Source of the DNA: VAZQ01 sp040510815 | GTDB lineage: Bacteria; Pseudomonadota; Alphaproteobacteria; Rhizobiales; Xanthobacteraceae | DNA length: 13,484 nucleotides | Direction: 5' to 3' | Assembly: GCA_040510815.1 (NCBI GenBank) | Contig: JBEVIH010000013.1 | Span: 1-13,484, forward strand | In this document: piece after piece, positions 7,360-13,484 of the stretch | How positions within the stretch are numbered: position 1 is the first letter of the stretch | Layout: each line of letters opens with the position of its first letter | Notes under the pieces: model-generated | What the model was told of the DNA's origin: nothing | The model's database searches: none | The model's input: the letters and a program-made list of their open reading frames with translations, nothing else | Position numbers and translations under genes: made by a program

Positions 7360-7552
7360 GCATCTGGAACTCGAAATTAGTCCGTTGAGCGCGGCGTCGA
7401 GCGCATCAGCGTTGTAATTATTCGGTTTTCATCCATCGGCTTTGTTCCGCCAAAACGCCGGCGGCCGCCCACGGCCCCGGAACTCGATCGCCAATAATCC
7501 GGTTAGCTCCATCGCTCCCGCAAATTCGCGGCTGGGGATGATGGAGGCTTCC

Positions 7553-8962
7553 ATGAGGCATCGCTCTTCCGCAATCATCGTTGCCACGGCTTCGCTTGCG
7601 CTCACTTGCGCCGCCGCCTTGGCTCCGGGCTGGGCGCAGCGCAACACGACGCAGGCGCCGGGGCAGCTGACGGACCCGGCGTCGCTGCCCGATCAGGAGC
7701 TTGGTCGCAAATTCACCGTCAAGGCCGAAGACCTGCCGCCGCCGAGGAGCGGACCGGTGGTGTCGAACCGTCCGCTCAGCCTGCCCTATCAGGGTCAGAC
7801 CCCGCGGGTGCCGGAGGGCTTCACCGCGACCGCCTTTGCGGTCGGCCTCGAGCATCCGCGCCGGCTGCTGGTGCTGCCGAACGGCGACGTGCTGGTGGCC
7901 GAGCAGAGGGGCGGCTACGTGACGCTGCTGCGCGACGAGGACGGCGACGGCAAGGCCGAGTGGATCCAGCGCCACATCGAAGGCCTCAACGGACCCTACG
8001 GGCTCGCCTGGAAGGACGGCTTCGTGCTGGTGGCGGACCAGGACGGCATCTGGAAGGTGCCGCACCGGCTCGGTGCGCTGCGCCCGGGCCTGGGGGCCGT
8101 GCAGCAGAAGGCCGCCGACGTGCCGCCGGATCAGCGCAAACCTACGACCAGCGTGGTCGGCGAGCAGATGATCACCAAGAAAGGCGTGTTCGGCATCGTC
8201 CAGGGCCACGCCAACCGCCACCTGGCGATCGATCCGAAAACCGGGGCGATGTTCGTCGGCGTCGGCTCCTCCGGCAATATCGGCGTCGAGCCGGAGGTGA
8301 AGGCGTCGATCCAGCGCTTCGAGGCCGACGGATCGGGCCAGACCACGTTCGCCTCGGGCCTGCGCAATGCGACCGCGCTCACGTTCCATCCGGAGACCGG
8401 CGAGCTGTTCACGGTGGTGCAGGAGCGCGACGGGCTCGGCGACAAGCTGGTCCCGGATTTCCTCACGCACGTGCAGAAGGGCGCGTTCTACGGCTGGCCC
8501 TACGCCTATATCGGCCAAAACCCGCAGCCCGGCTTCGCGCAGCTCAAGCCGGACAAGGTCAAGGCCTCGGTCGTCCCCGATCTGCTGTTCGAGGCGCATT
8601 CCTCGGCCATGGACATCGTGTTCTACGAGGGCCAGCAGTTCCCGGCCGAGTATCGCGGCAGCGCCTTGGTGGCGCTCAAAGGCTCGTGGAACCGCTCGGA
8701 GCCCACCGGCTACAAGGTCGTGCGGGTGCCGTTCAAGGACGGCAAGCCGGTCGGCCACTACGAGAATTTCGCCGCCGGCTTCTGGACCTCGGGCCTGCAG
8801 CGCGCGGAAGTCTGGGGCCGGCCCGCCGCGCTCGCCGTGGCCAAGGACGGCGCGCTGCTCATTGCCGACGACACCGGCGGCACGATCTGGCGCATCTCCT
8901 ACTCGGCGCCGGCACGGCAGACCGGCACGCCGGGCGGCACCACGGGCGCACCGCCGCGATAA
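7553..8962 (+). CDS. Exported PQQ-type sugar / L-sorbosone dehydrogenase-like beta-propeller protein
   Basis: 469 aa. It belongs to the glucose/sorbosone dehydrogenase family, six-bladed propellers that in characterised members oxidise sugars or aldoses with pyrroloquinoline quinone in the periplasm. The chosen start, ATG at 7553, has GGAGG five bases upstream and yields a clear Sec signal (RHRSSAIIVATASLALTCAA, cleavage near GWA-Q, residue 27). The frame is open up to 7442, but that extension would bury the signal. Visible family blocks are LEHPRRLLVLPNGDVLVAEQ, NGPYGLAW, GHANRHLAI (His219, the likely catalytic His by position), GLRNATALTFHP (Arg271-Asn272), KGAFYGWPY, ALKGSWNRS and GRPAALAVAKDGALLIADD. 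A low-complexity Gly/Thr/Pro tail closes the protein. No cytochrome or PQQ synthesis gene is adjacent. Family is firm; sugar substrate and use of PQQ are inferred. Confidence 0.9.
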   Translation: MRHRSSAIIVATASLALTCAAALAPGWAQRNTTQAPGQLTDPASLPDQELGRKFTVKAEDLPPPRSGPVVSNRPLSLPYQGQTPRVPEGFTATAFAVGLEHPRRLLVLPNGDVLVAEQRGGYVTLLRDEDGDGKAEWIQRHIEGLNGPYGLAWKDGFVLVADQDGIWKVPHRLGALRPGLGAVQQKAADVPPDQRKPTTSVVGEQMITKKGVFGIVQGHANRHLAIDPKTGAMFVGVGSSGNIGVEPEVKASIQRFEADGSGQTTFASGLRNATALTFHPETGELFTVVQERDGLGDKLVPDFLTHVQKGAFYGWPYAYIGQNPQPGFAQLKPDKVKASVVPDLLFEAHSSAMDIVFYEGQQFPAEYRGSALVALKGSWNRSEPTGYKVVRVPFKDGKPVGHYENFAAGFWTSGLQRAEVWGRPAALAVAKDGALLIADDTGGTIWRISYSAPARQTGTPGGTTGAPPR

Positions 8963-9003
8963 CTGCGATTGATGCTCTGAGAGCGCCGCGAACTCGGCGC
9001 GCT

Positions 9004-9032
9004 CCCTCTCCCCGCTTCTTGCGGGGAGAGGG
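9004..9032. repeat. Perfect 12-bp stem hairpin between convergent genes
   Basis: CCCTCTCCCCGC (9004-9015) and its exact complement GCGGGGAGAGGG (9021-9032) flank a five-base loop TTCTT. The site lies between the stop of the dehydrogenase gene and the stop of the facing ABC permease gene, where a two-way transcription stop would be useful. No T-run follows on either strand, so it is not a standard intrinsic terminator. From memory it resembles a dispersed C/G-rich hairpin found between genes in Bradyrhizobium and related genomes; I could not check this. Confidence 0.7.
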
Positions 9033-9093
9033 CTGGGGTGCCCGCGGCACGTCCTCAAATCGCAGCGGACAATCCAGCTTTGCCGAAGCCGCT

Positions 9094-9843
9094 CTACGTA
9101 TACCGGTGCAGGCGGCGATCGATCGCCAGCAGGACGGTGCTGACGGTGGCGGCGAACAGGATCAGCAGCAGGGTCACCGCCATGATCAGATCGACGTTGT
9201 GCAGCCCGATCGCCGTCATCAGCAGATAGCCGAGCCCGCGCTGGGCGGCGAACATCTCGCCCAACAGCGTGCCGATCAGGGTGAGCGAGAAGCCGACCCG
9301 CAGCCCGGTGAAGATCTCCGGCAAGGCGGCGGGAAACAGGATCGAGCGGACCATCTCGGCCGGGCCGAGCTTGAGCGTGCGCCCGGTCTTGATCAGAATC
9401 GGCTTGATGTTGCGCACCGCGTTGATGGTGAACAGCGCCACCGGGATGATGCCGTGGATGGCGCCGAAGGCGATCTTGGCCGGCATTCCGAGCCCGAAGG
9501 CGAGCAGCAGGATCGGATAAAGCGTGATCTTCGGGATCGAGTAGATCGCGACCAGCATCGGCTCGAACACCTGGCCGGAGAGGCGATGGAAGCCGAGCCA
9601 GAACCCGATGGCGAGGCCGACCGCGACCGCAATCGCCAGCGCCGCCGCGAACGCCCGCATCGACTCGGAGAGGTGCGGCCAGAACGCCTCGCTGGCGACG
9701 AGTTGCGCGGTATAGCGGAAGGTGACGAGCGGCGGCTTGAGCGCGGCCTCGCCGGCGAACCAGTAGAGCAACTGCCAGGTCGCCAGCAGGCATGCGATCA
9801 AGACCGCGGCGTTGCGCGCCGATTTCCAGCCCTCGCCGTTCAT
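9094..9843 (-). CDS. ABC transporter permease, SsuC/TauC-like (second permease of the cluster)
   Basis: 249 aa, the usual size for binding-protein-dependent permeases of the nitrate/sulfonate/taurine type. Several hydrophobic helices are visible (about 12-28, 65-85, 95-125, 125-145, 185-210, 215-240). The cytoplasmic EAA-type loop that contacts the ATPase is PAALPEIFTGLRVGFSLTLI, followed by the family's GEMFAAQRGLGYLL. The ATG at 9843 has AGGAG six to seven bases upstream. It is the last gene of the cluster on this strand and is separated from the other permease by a 163-bp gap filled by a large palindromic repeat. It is different in sequence from its neighbour permease, so the importer probably uses a heterodimer. 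Alternatively this gene serves another ATPase elsewhere. Confidence 0.92.
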   Translation of the reverse strand: MNGEGWKSARNAAVLIACLLATWQLLYWFAGEAALKPPLVTFRYTAQLVASEAFWPHLSESMRAFAAALAIAVAVGLAIGFWLGFHRLSGQVFEPMLVAIYSIPKITLYPILLLAFGLGMPAKIAFGAIHGIIPVALFTINAVRNIKPILIKTGRTLKLGPAEMVRSILFPAALPEIFTGLRVGFSLTLIGTLLGEMFAAQRGLGYLLMTAIGLHNVDLIMAVTLLLILFAATVSTVLLAIDRRLHRYT

Positions 9844-9896
9844 TGGCCGCTCCTGCTCGCAGAATGCTGCGGCCGGTTTGCGCCAATCTCGCCATC

Positions 9897-9997
9897 GTCA
9901 TTCCGGGGCGCGCCGAAGGCGCGAGCCCGGAATCCATAACCCCAGACAGTGGTTATGGATTCCGGGCTCCGTCGCTTCGCTCGGGCCCCGGAATGAC
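9897..9997. repeat. Large nested inverted repeat between the two permease genes
   Basis: An outer pair of perfect 13-bp arms, GTCATTCCGGGGC (9897-9909) and its complement (9985-9997), encloses an inner pair of perfect 19-bp arms, GAGCCCGGAATCCATAACC (9923-9941) and its complement (9951-9969), with a nine-base loop. The stretches between inner and outer arms are GC-rich and can pair in part. The whole 101-bp unit could fold into one long hairpin in RNA or a cruciform in DNA. The CATTCCGGGG ... CCCGGAATCCAT wording looks like a family of dispersed intergenic repeats in Bradyrhizobium-like genomes, from memory only. Inside the operon it may limit read-through to the last gene or stabilise the upstream message. 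Confidence 0.85.
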
Positions 9998-10006
9998 CGC
10001 GGAATG

Positions 10007-10756
10007 TCATTGCCCGCGCCTCGCCAGCAACACCTTCTCCCACCAGGACAGCGCCGAATTGATCGAGATCGACACCACCAGGATCAGCAGGATCAGCGGA
10101 TACATCGTCGCGTTGTCGAAGTTGGTGTAGGCGAAGCTGATCTCGTAGCCGATGCCGCCGCGCGACATGATGAACTCGGCGCCGATGATGCCGATCAGCG
10201 AATAGGCCACCGCGAACTTGGCGCCGGTGAGCACATAGGGCGCCGCATAGGGCAAGGTGACCGACAGCGCGGTCTCGATCCCGCCCAGCCGCTGGATGCG
10301 GGCGGTCTTGCGCAGCACGCGAGGGACCCGGTCCAACCCGTTGAGCGTGTTGACGATCACCGCCACCACGCCGAGCATGAAGCCGATCCCGATCTGCGGC
10401 GCGTCGCCGAGCCCGAGCAGAACGATCAGCAGCGGGTAGAAGGCGAAGATCGGCACCGCGTAGTAGGTGGCGAACAGCGGGTCCAAGGTCTCGCGCACGG
10501 CGCGGTAGCCGTGCAGCGCCACCGCGGCGGCGACGCCGACCACCAGCGCCAGGCCGAGCGCGATCGAGGCATTGGTCAAGGTCTTGGCGATCGCGGCGTT
10601 GAGCGATCCGGAAACCAGGATCTTCGCCAGATCGCGCACGATCACGTGCGGCGCCGGCATGGTGAGGCGGTCGATCACGCCGGTAAGGCAGAGAAGCTCG
10701 AGCAGCAGCACCGCCGCGGCGATCACCAGCACCCGGTAGAGCGTGATCCGCGTCAT
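10007..10756 (-). CDS. ABC transporter permease, SsuC/TauC-like (first permease of the cluster)
   Basis: 249 aa with about six hydrophobic segments, starting MTRITLYRVLVIAAAVLLLE. The ATPase-contact loop is LPYAAPYVLTGAKFAVAYSL followed by IGIIGAEFIMSRGGIGYEIS, typical of the nitrate/sulfonate/taurine permease family (BPD_transp_1). The ATG at 10756 overlaps the TGA of the ATPase gene by four bases (ATGA), so the two are translationally coupled and should be made in fixed ratio. The segment YYAVPIFAFYPLLIVLLGLG has the family's P-x-x-A-x-x-P-L pattern. It should form the membrane channel together with the other permease across the repeat, since binding-protein importers need two permease subunits. 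Confidence 0.93.
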   Translation of the reverse strand: MTRITLYRVLVIAAAVLLLELLCLTGVIDRLTMPAPHVIVRDLAKILVSGSLNAAIAKTLTNASIALGLALVVGVAAAVALHGYRAVRETLDPLFATYYAVPIFAFYPLLIVLLGLGDAPQIGIGFMLGVVAVIVNTLNGLDRVPRVLRKTARIQRLGGIETALSVTLPYAAPYVLTGAKFAVAYSLIGIIGAEFIMSRGGIGYEISFAYTNFDNATMYPLILLILVVSISINSALSWWEKVLLARRGQ

Positions 10757-11565
10757 GCCTGCTCCGGCAGTCGCCCGATGGTCTTGAGCGATTCCTCGCG
10801 CAGCGTCTTCCACAGGCGTGCGGTGACCGCGCCGAACTCGGCGTGCTCGACGATGCGGCTGTCGCGCTCGCGCGGCCAGTGGGTCTCGACTACGTCGATC
10901 AGCCGGCCCGGCCGCGCCGACATGACGGCGATCCGATCGGCCAGCATCGCCGCCTCGTCGAGCGCGTGCGTGATCAGGAACACGGTGGCGCCGGTCTGCC
11001 GCCACAGCCGCAGCACCTCGTCGCCCATGAGCAGCCGGGTCTGCTGGTCCAGCGCCCCGAACGGCTCGTCGAGCAGGATCAGGCGCGGCTCGATCACCAG
11101 GGTGCGGGCGATACACACGCGTTGGCGCATGCCGCCGGAGAGCTGCGCCGGATAGGCGCCGGCAAAGTCCGAGAGCCCCATCAGCACCAGCACGTCGCGC
11201 ACCCGGCGCGCTTTCGCCTCCGGCGCCAGCGCGGTGCTGCGCAGGCCGAAGGCGATGTTGGCCTCGACCGACAGCCACGGGAAGCAGGCGTCCTCCTGGA
11301 ACACGACGCCGATGCCGTCGGGAATGTCGGCCTCGATCCGGCGTCCTTCGAACTCGACGGTGCCGGCAGTCAGCGGGGCAAGCCCGGCGATCAGCTCGAG
11401 CAGCGTCGATTTTCCGCAGCCCGAGGGCCCGACCACGGCAAAGAACTCGCCCTTGCGCAGATCGAGGTCGACCGGCCCGAGCGCGTGCAGGACCTCGCCT
11501 GGCTTGATGGTCGGGAAAACCTTGCTGACGCCGCGGAGCGAGACGTGCGCCTGCGACACGCTCAC
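10753..11565 (-). CDS. ABC transporter ATP-binding protein, SsuB/TauB/NrtD-like
   Basis: 270 aa, with all nucleotide-binding motifs intact: Walker A GPSGCGKST (46-54), Q-loop Gln90 in VVFQEDACFPWLSV, signature LSGGMRQRV (142-150), Walker B LILLDEP (162-168) with catalytic Glu167, D-loop ALD, and H-loop His200 in LITHALDEA. The CFPW sequence after the Q-loop and overall length fit the taurine/sulfonate/nitrate importer class. The likely start is GTG at 11565; another GTG lies two codons inside and neither has a strong ribosome site, so the first residues are uncertain. The stop overlaps the next permease start. The gene is set apart from the binding-protein gene by 117 bp of palindromic repeats, yet the order binding protein, ATPase, permease marks them as one system. 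Confidence 0.95.
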   Translation of the reverse strand: MSVSQAHVSLRGVSKVFPTIKPGEVLHALGPVDLDLRKGEFFAVVGPSGCGKSTLLELIAGLAPLTAGTVEFEGRRIEADIPDGIGVVFQEDACFPWLSVEANIAFGLRSTALAPEAKARRVRDVLVLMGLSDFAGAYPAQLSGGMRQRVCIARTLVIEPRLILLDEPFGALDQQTRLLMGDEVLRLWRQTGATVFLITHALDEAAMLADRIAVMSARPGRLIDVVETHWPRERDSRIVEHAEFGAVTARLWKTLREESLKTIGRLPEQA

Positions 11566-11582
11566 CCCCGCGGCCCGTGCCT

Positions 11583-11619
11583 AGAGGGCATCGCGATCGA
11601 TTCGATCGCGATGCCCTCT
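11583..11619. repeat. 37-bp near-perfect palindrome (18-bp arms, one-base centre)
   Basis: The arm AGAGGGCATCGCGATCGA (11583-11600) is followed by a single T and then its exact complement (11602-11619). It lies 17 bp upstream of the ATPase start on the coding (minus) strand. A stem this strong so near a start could slow ribosomes or stop RNA decay from the 3' end of the upstream message. It is the first half of a two-part repeat block; the second part starts 15 bp further on. Confidence 0.85.
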
Positions 11620-11634
11620 GGTTTCTTTAATCTT

Positions 11635-11683
11635 GCGCATGTCCTTATCGGAAAACCGGTTCCCACTTTTCCAGGACATGCGC
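11635..11683. repeat. Inverted repeat with 10-bp arms, dispersed-repeat type, abutting the binding-protein stop codon
   Basis: GCGCATGTCC (11635-11644) and GGACATGCGC (11674-11683) are exact complements around a 29-bp centre that contains AAAACCGGTTCCCACTTTTC. The last base of the right arm is also the last base of the TAG stop of the binding-protein gene. The centre looks like a repeat I remember as common after genes in Bradyrhizobium, Rhodopseudomonas and Mesorhizobium; this could not be checked here. With the 37-bp palindrome beside it, the whole 11583-11683 block fills the gap between the two genes. Confidence 0.75.
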
Positions 11684-12675
11684 TATTTCGGCGTCTTGAT
11701 GTCGTCGGGCAGGAAACGGGTGTCGATGATCTTCGCCAGGTCGATCTCCCCGCTGATCGCTCCCACCATCTTCTGCACCTCGACCATGCGTTTCATGCCG
11801 TCGAGGTGGATTTGCCCCGAGCCCCAATAGGGAATGCCCTGGGTGCGGCTCGCGGTGAGATTGCGCACCGCGCTGCGCGCGACCTCCTTGTCGAGATTGT
11901 AGTGCTTGGCGACGATGTCGCCGGCCTCGTCGGGATTGGCGTGCATGAACTCGACCGCCTTGCGGCGCGCGCGGATCACGGCGCGGATGAAATCGCCCTT
12001 GCTCGCCATCGCAGCCCCGGTCGTGACCCCGACCACGTTGTCGAGCGGCGGCAGGATGTCGCTCGCCACCGCCACCGCGCGGTATTTCGCTTTGTATTTC
12101 GACCAGACCGGCTCGGCCATCGGCGCCACGTCGATGAGGCCGAGATCGAGCGCCGCCACGCCCTCGCCGAAGCCGCCGGTCTTGACCAGCTCGGCGTCGT
12201 CCGGCTTGTAGCCGGCCGCCTGCAGCAGCAGGATCGCCAGCGCCTGGCTGGTCGAGCGCGGATTGGTATAGCCGATCTTGCGGCCCTTGAAGTCCTTGAT
12301 GCTCTTGACGGGCGAGTCCTGCTTCACCGCCCAGACGAACTCGGCGACGGTGAGCACGTTGTCGCTGATGATCTTGAGGTCGGCGCCCTGCTGGATGGCG
12401 ACCGCAGTCACGCCCGGATTGGCCTCGCCATAGGCGACGCCGCCGGCCAGCATGTTGCGGATCGAGGTGCCGCCGCCCTGCGAGGAGATGATGCCGGTGA
12501 CGTTGGCACCCTCCTGCTGGTAGAGCTTCTTCTCGAGCGCGACCGCAAACGGCATGCCGTTGGCCGCGATGCCGTAGTTGCCGACCGCGATCTCCTCGGC
12601 CCCGGCGCGCGCGGCGAGACAGGCACCGAACGCGCAGACTGCAATAACGGCCGCAAAGCGGGATGCCGCCGGCAT
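11683..12675 (-). CDS. ABC transporter substrate-binding protein, NMT1/SsuA-like
   Basis: 330 aa, with an N-terminal Sec signal (MPAASRFAAVIAVCAFGACL, cleavage near residue 24-26), so it is periplasmic or lipid-independent secreted. The mature protein shows the pattern of NMT1/THI5-like receptors: IAANGMPFAVALEKKLYQQE near the start, GGTSIRNMLAGGVAYGEANP, and DFKGRKIGYTNPRSTSQALA. That family serves importers for sulfonates, nitrate, taurine, pyrimidine precursors and other small solutes. The start at 12675 has GGGAGGAAG just upstream on the coding strand. It follows the M24 peptidase gene by 54 bp, a gap with a GC hairpin, and precedes the ATPase gene after a repeat block. The ligand cannot be told from sequence. 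Confidence 0.92.
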   Translation of the reverse strand: MPAASRFAAVIAVCAFGACLAARAGAEEIAVGNYGIAANGMPFAVALEKKLYQQEGANVTGIISSQGGGTSIRNMLAGGVAYGEANPGVTAVAIQQGADLKIISDNVLTVAEFVWAVKQDSPVKSIKDFKGRKIGYTNPRSTSQALAILLLQAAGYKPDDAELVKTGGFGEGVAALDLGLIDVAPMAEPVWSKYKAKYRAVAVASDILPPLDNVVGVTTGAAMASKGDFIRAVIRARRKAVEFMHANPDEAGDIVAKHYNLDKEVARSAVRNLTASRTQGIPYWGSGQIHLDGMKRMVEVQKMVGAISGEIDLAKIIDTRFLPDDIKTPK

Positions 12676-12691
12676 GATCTTCCTCCCTGCT

Positions 12692-12721
12692 GCGCGCCCG
12701 GCTTTTTCCGCCGGGTCGCGC
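12692..12721. promoter_or_regulatory. GC-rich hairpin between the peptidase and binding-protein genes
   Basis: GCGCGCCCGGC (12692-12702) pairs with GCCGGGTCGCGC (12710-12721) with one bulged base and a seven-base loop. On the transcribed minus strand the loop is GGAAAAA and the hairpin ends about 16 bp before the binding-protein start, just ahead of its GGGAGG ribosome site. It may stabilise the mRNA for the binding protein, which importers usually need in excess, or weaken read-through from the peptidase gene. It lacks a U-run and so is not a standard terminator. Confidence 0.45.
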
Positions 12722-12729
12722 GTCGCGGT

Positions 12730-13484
12730 CTATGATCGCACAGCCGTTCCGCCGCGGTTCCAGCCGCGGCCGCCTTCGCCATAGATGTCGCAGCCCTTGT
12801 CGGTGACCACGACCGTGTCCTCGAGCTTGACGAATCCGCGCTTGGGATGCGCCAGCGTGGTCTCGACCGAGATCACCATACCGGTCTCGAGCGGCCGCTT
12901 GGCGTCGTAGTCGTCATAGGGCACCGGGCCGGTGGCGGTCAGCCGCGGCGCCTCGTGGCTCACCAGCCCCATGCCGTGGGCGAGGAAGTGCATGTGGTTG
13001 TGGTGCTTGGACTTGCGCACCAGCGGGTCGGCCGCGGCGTAGACCTCGCTGCCCATGGCGCCGGCCTTGATCGGCTTCATCGAGGCGCGCTGGATGGCCT
13101 CGATCTCGGCCAGCATATCCTCGAGCTCGGCGTCGGGCTCGCCGTGGATCGCCATGCGGCAGAGGTCGCCGATATAGCCGTGATAGTTGCCGCCCGAGTC
13201 GAGCGAGAGGATGTCGCCCTTGTCCCACTTCTGCTCCGACGGCGCACGGTTGAGGCTGGTGCCCGCGGTGATCAGGCAATAGTCGAAGGTCAGGCCGCGA
13301 TTGGTCTCTTCCCGCCGCAGCGCCTCGGTGAGCTCCCGCTTGGTGGCTCCGGGACCGTGGTTGGCGATCACCGCCAGCATGGAATCGATCACGTGCTCCG
13401 AGGCGACGCGCAGCTGATCGAGCTCCTTCGGGGTCTTGATCGCGCGCAGCCGCTCGAGCACGAACAACGCGTCCACGATCTCGC
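12730..13484 (-). CDS. M24-family metallopeptidase (Xaa-Pro aminopeptidase / creatinase fold), N-terminus outside window
   Basis: About 250 C-terminal residues of an M24 'pita-bread' enzyme; the frame is open to the right edge, so the N-terminal creatinase-type domain lies beyond it. Visible text begins EIVDALFVLERLRAIKTPKE, the usual domain boundary. Counting the GTG at 13476 as residue 1, all five metal ligands are present: Asp93 and Asp104 in LDSGGNYHGYIGDLCR, His167 in FLAHGMGLVSHEAPR, Glu205 in VISVETTL and Glu219 in VKLEDTVVV. A second His, in SHE, also matches the family. It should therefore be a metal-dependent hydrolase, either an Xaa-Pro dipeptidase/aminopeptidase or a creatinase-like amidinohydrolase (the latter needs no metal, which disfavors it). 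It leads a same-strand cluster with an ABC importer, so it may act on the imported compound. Confidence 0.92.
   Translation of the reverse strand, partial: EIVDALFVLERLRAIKTPKELDQLRVASEHVIDSMLAVIANHGPGATKRELTEALRREETNRGLTFDYCLITAGTSLNRAPSEQKWDKGDILSLDSGGNYHGYIGDLCRMAIHGEPDAELEDMLAEIEAIQRASMKPIKAGAMGSEVYAAADPLVRKSKHHNHMHFLAHGMGLVSHEAPRLTATGPVPYDDYDAKRPLETGMVISVETTLAHPKRGFVKLEDTVVVTDKGCDIYGEGGRGWNRGGTAVRS

Noticed and set aside
7442..7552. An N-terminal extension of the dehydrogenase starting at 7442
   Set aside because: It would place 37 polar residues before a clear signal peptide, and the ATG at 7553 has a strong Shine-Dalgarno.
9004..9032. The hairpin as a standard intrinsic terminator
   Set aside because: No T-run follows on either strand. 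It is listed as a repeat that may still act as a two-way stop.
7418..9937. An 839-codon minus-strand open frame across the dehydrogenase and first permease region
   Set aside because: It runs antisense to the dehydrogenase and out of frame with the permease. It has no family features and covers two well-supported genes.
7606..9939. A 777-codon plus-strand open frame overlapping the dehydrogenase in another frame
   Set aside because: It is a shifted frame of the dehydrogenase continuing antisense to the permease; the product is low-complexity Arg/Gly-rich text.
10007..11278. A 423-codon minus-strand frame that would fuse part of an ATPase to the first permease
   Set aside because: The upstream half is the ATPase read in the wrong frame. 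The true permease start is the ATG at 10756, which overlaps the ATPase stop.
10843..12735. A 630-codon plus-strand open frame opposite the ABC ATPase and binding protein
   Set aside because: It is antisense to two genes with complete motifs; long open frames without stops are expected at this GC content.
13474..13476. GTG as the true start of the M24 peptidase
   Set aside because: The frame stays open to the window edge and the residues there match the middle of the family, so the gene simply continues outside.

Overview
This is a GC-rich window (roughly two thirds G+C by eye) of chromosomal metabolic and transport genes. The best guess for the host is an alphaproteobacterium of the Hyphomicrobiales (Rhizobiales), in the Bradyrhizobium / Xanthobacteraceae neighbourhood. 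The basis is codon use, the orphan Bug-type receptor, the abundance of ABC and RND transport, and intergenic palindromic repeats that resemble those I remember from Bradyrhizobium-like genomes. The taxon is an inference and no marker gene is present.

Layout. (1) 1-2041: a divergent pair made of a gamma-glutamyltransferase-family Ntn hydrolase (minus strand, C-terminus cut by the window edge) and an orphan tripartite-tricarboxylate-type binding protein (plus strand). (2) 2096-6439: a minus-strand RND efflux operon with a lipoprotein adaptor followed by an HAE1-type permease. An 18-bp perfect palindrome sits on the adaptor's ribosome binding site. No outer-membrane channel gene is present. (3) 6440-7552: apparently non-coding DNA that holds three very small plus-strand ORFs (30, 56 and 33 aa). 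Each has a good Shine-Dalgarno and a single hydrophobic segment. (4) 7553-8962: an exported PQQ-type sugar/sorbosone dehydrogenase-like beta-propeller. (5) 9094-13484: a minus-strand cluster running M24 metallopeptidase (N-terminus cut), NMT1/SsuA-type binding protein, ABC ATPase, permease, second permease. The ATPase and first permease overlap by 4 bp (ATGA). Two large palindromic repeat blocks interrupt this cluster, one between the binding protein and ATPase and one between the two permeases. A third repeat hairpin lies in the gap between the dehydrogenase and the transporter.

How the parts work together. The RND pair should form an inner-membrane/periplasmic efflux unit that borrows a TolC-type channel from elsewhere. 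The ABC genes form one importer with two dissimilar permeases. The linked M24 enzyme suggests that the imported solute, or a product of it, is an N-blocked, amidine-like or peptide-like compound, but the substrate cannot be read from sequence. I found no CRISPR array, tRNA, rRNA, integrase or transposase. The observations most worth following are the small membrane-protein ORFs, the palindrome over the RND translation start, and the atypical glutamyltransferase-family enzyme.
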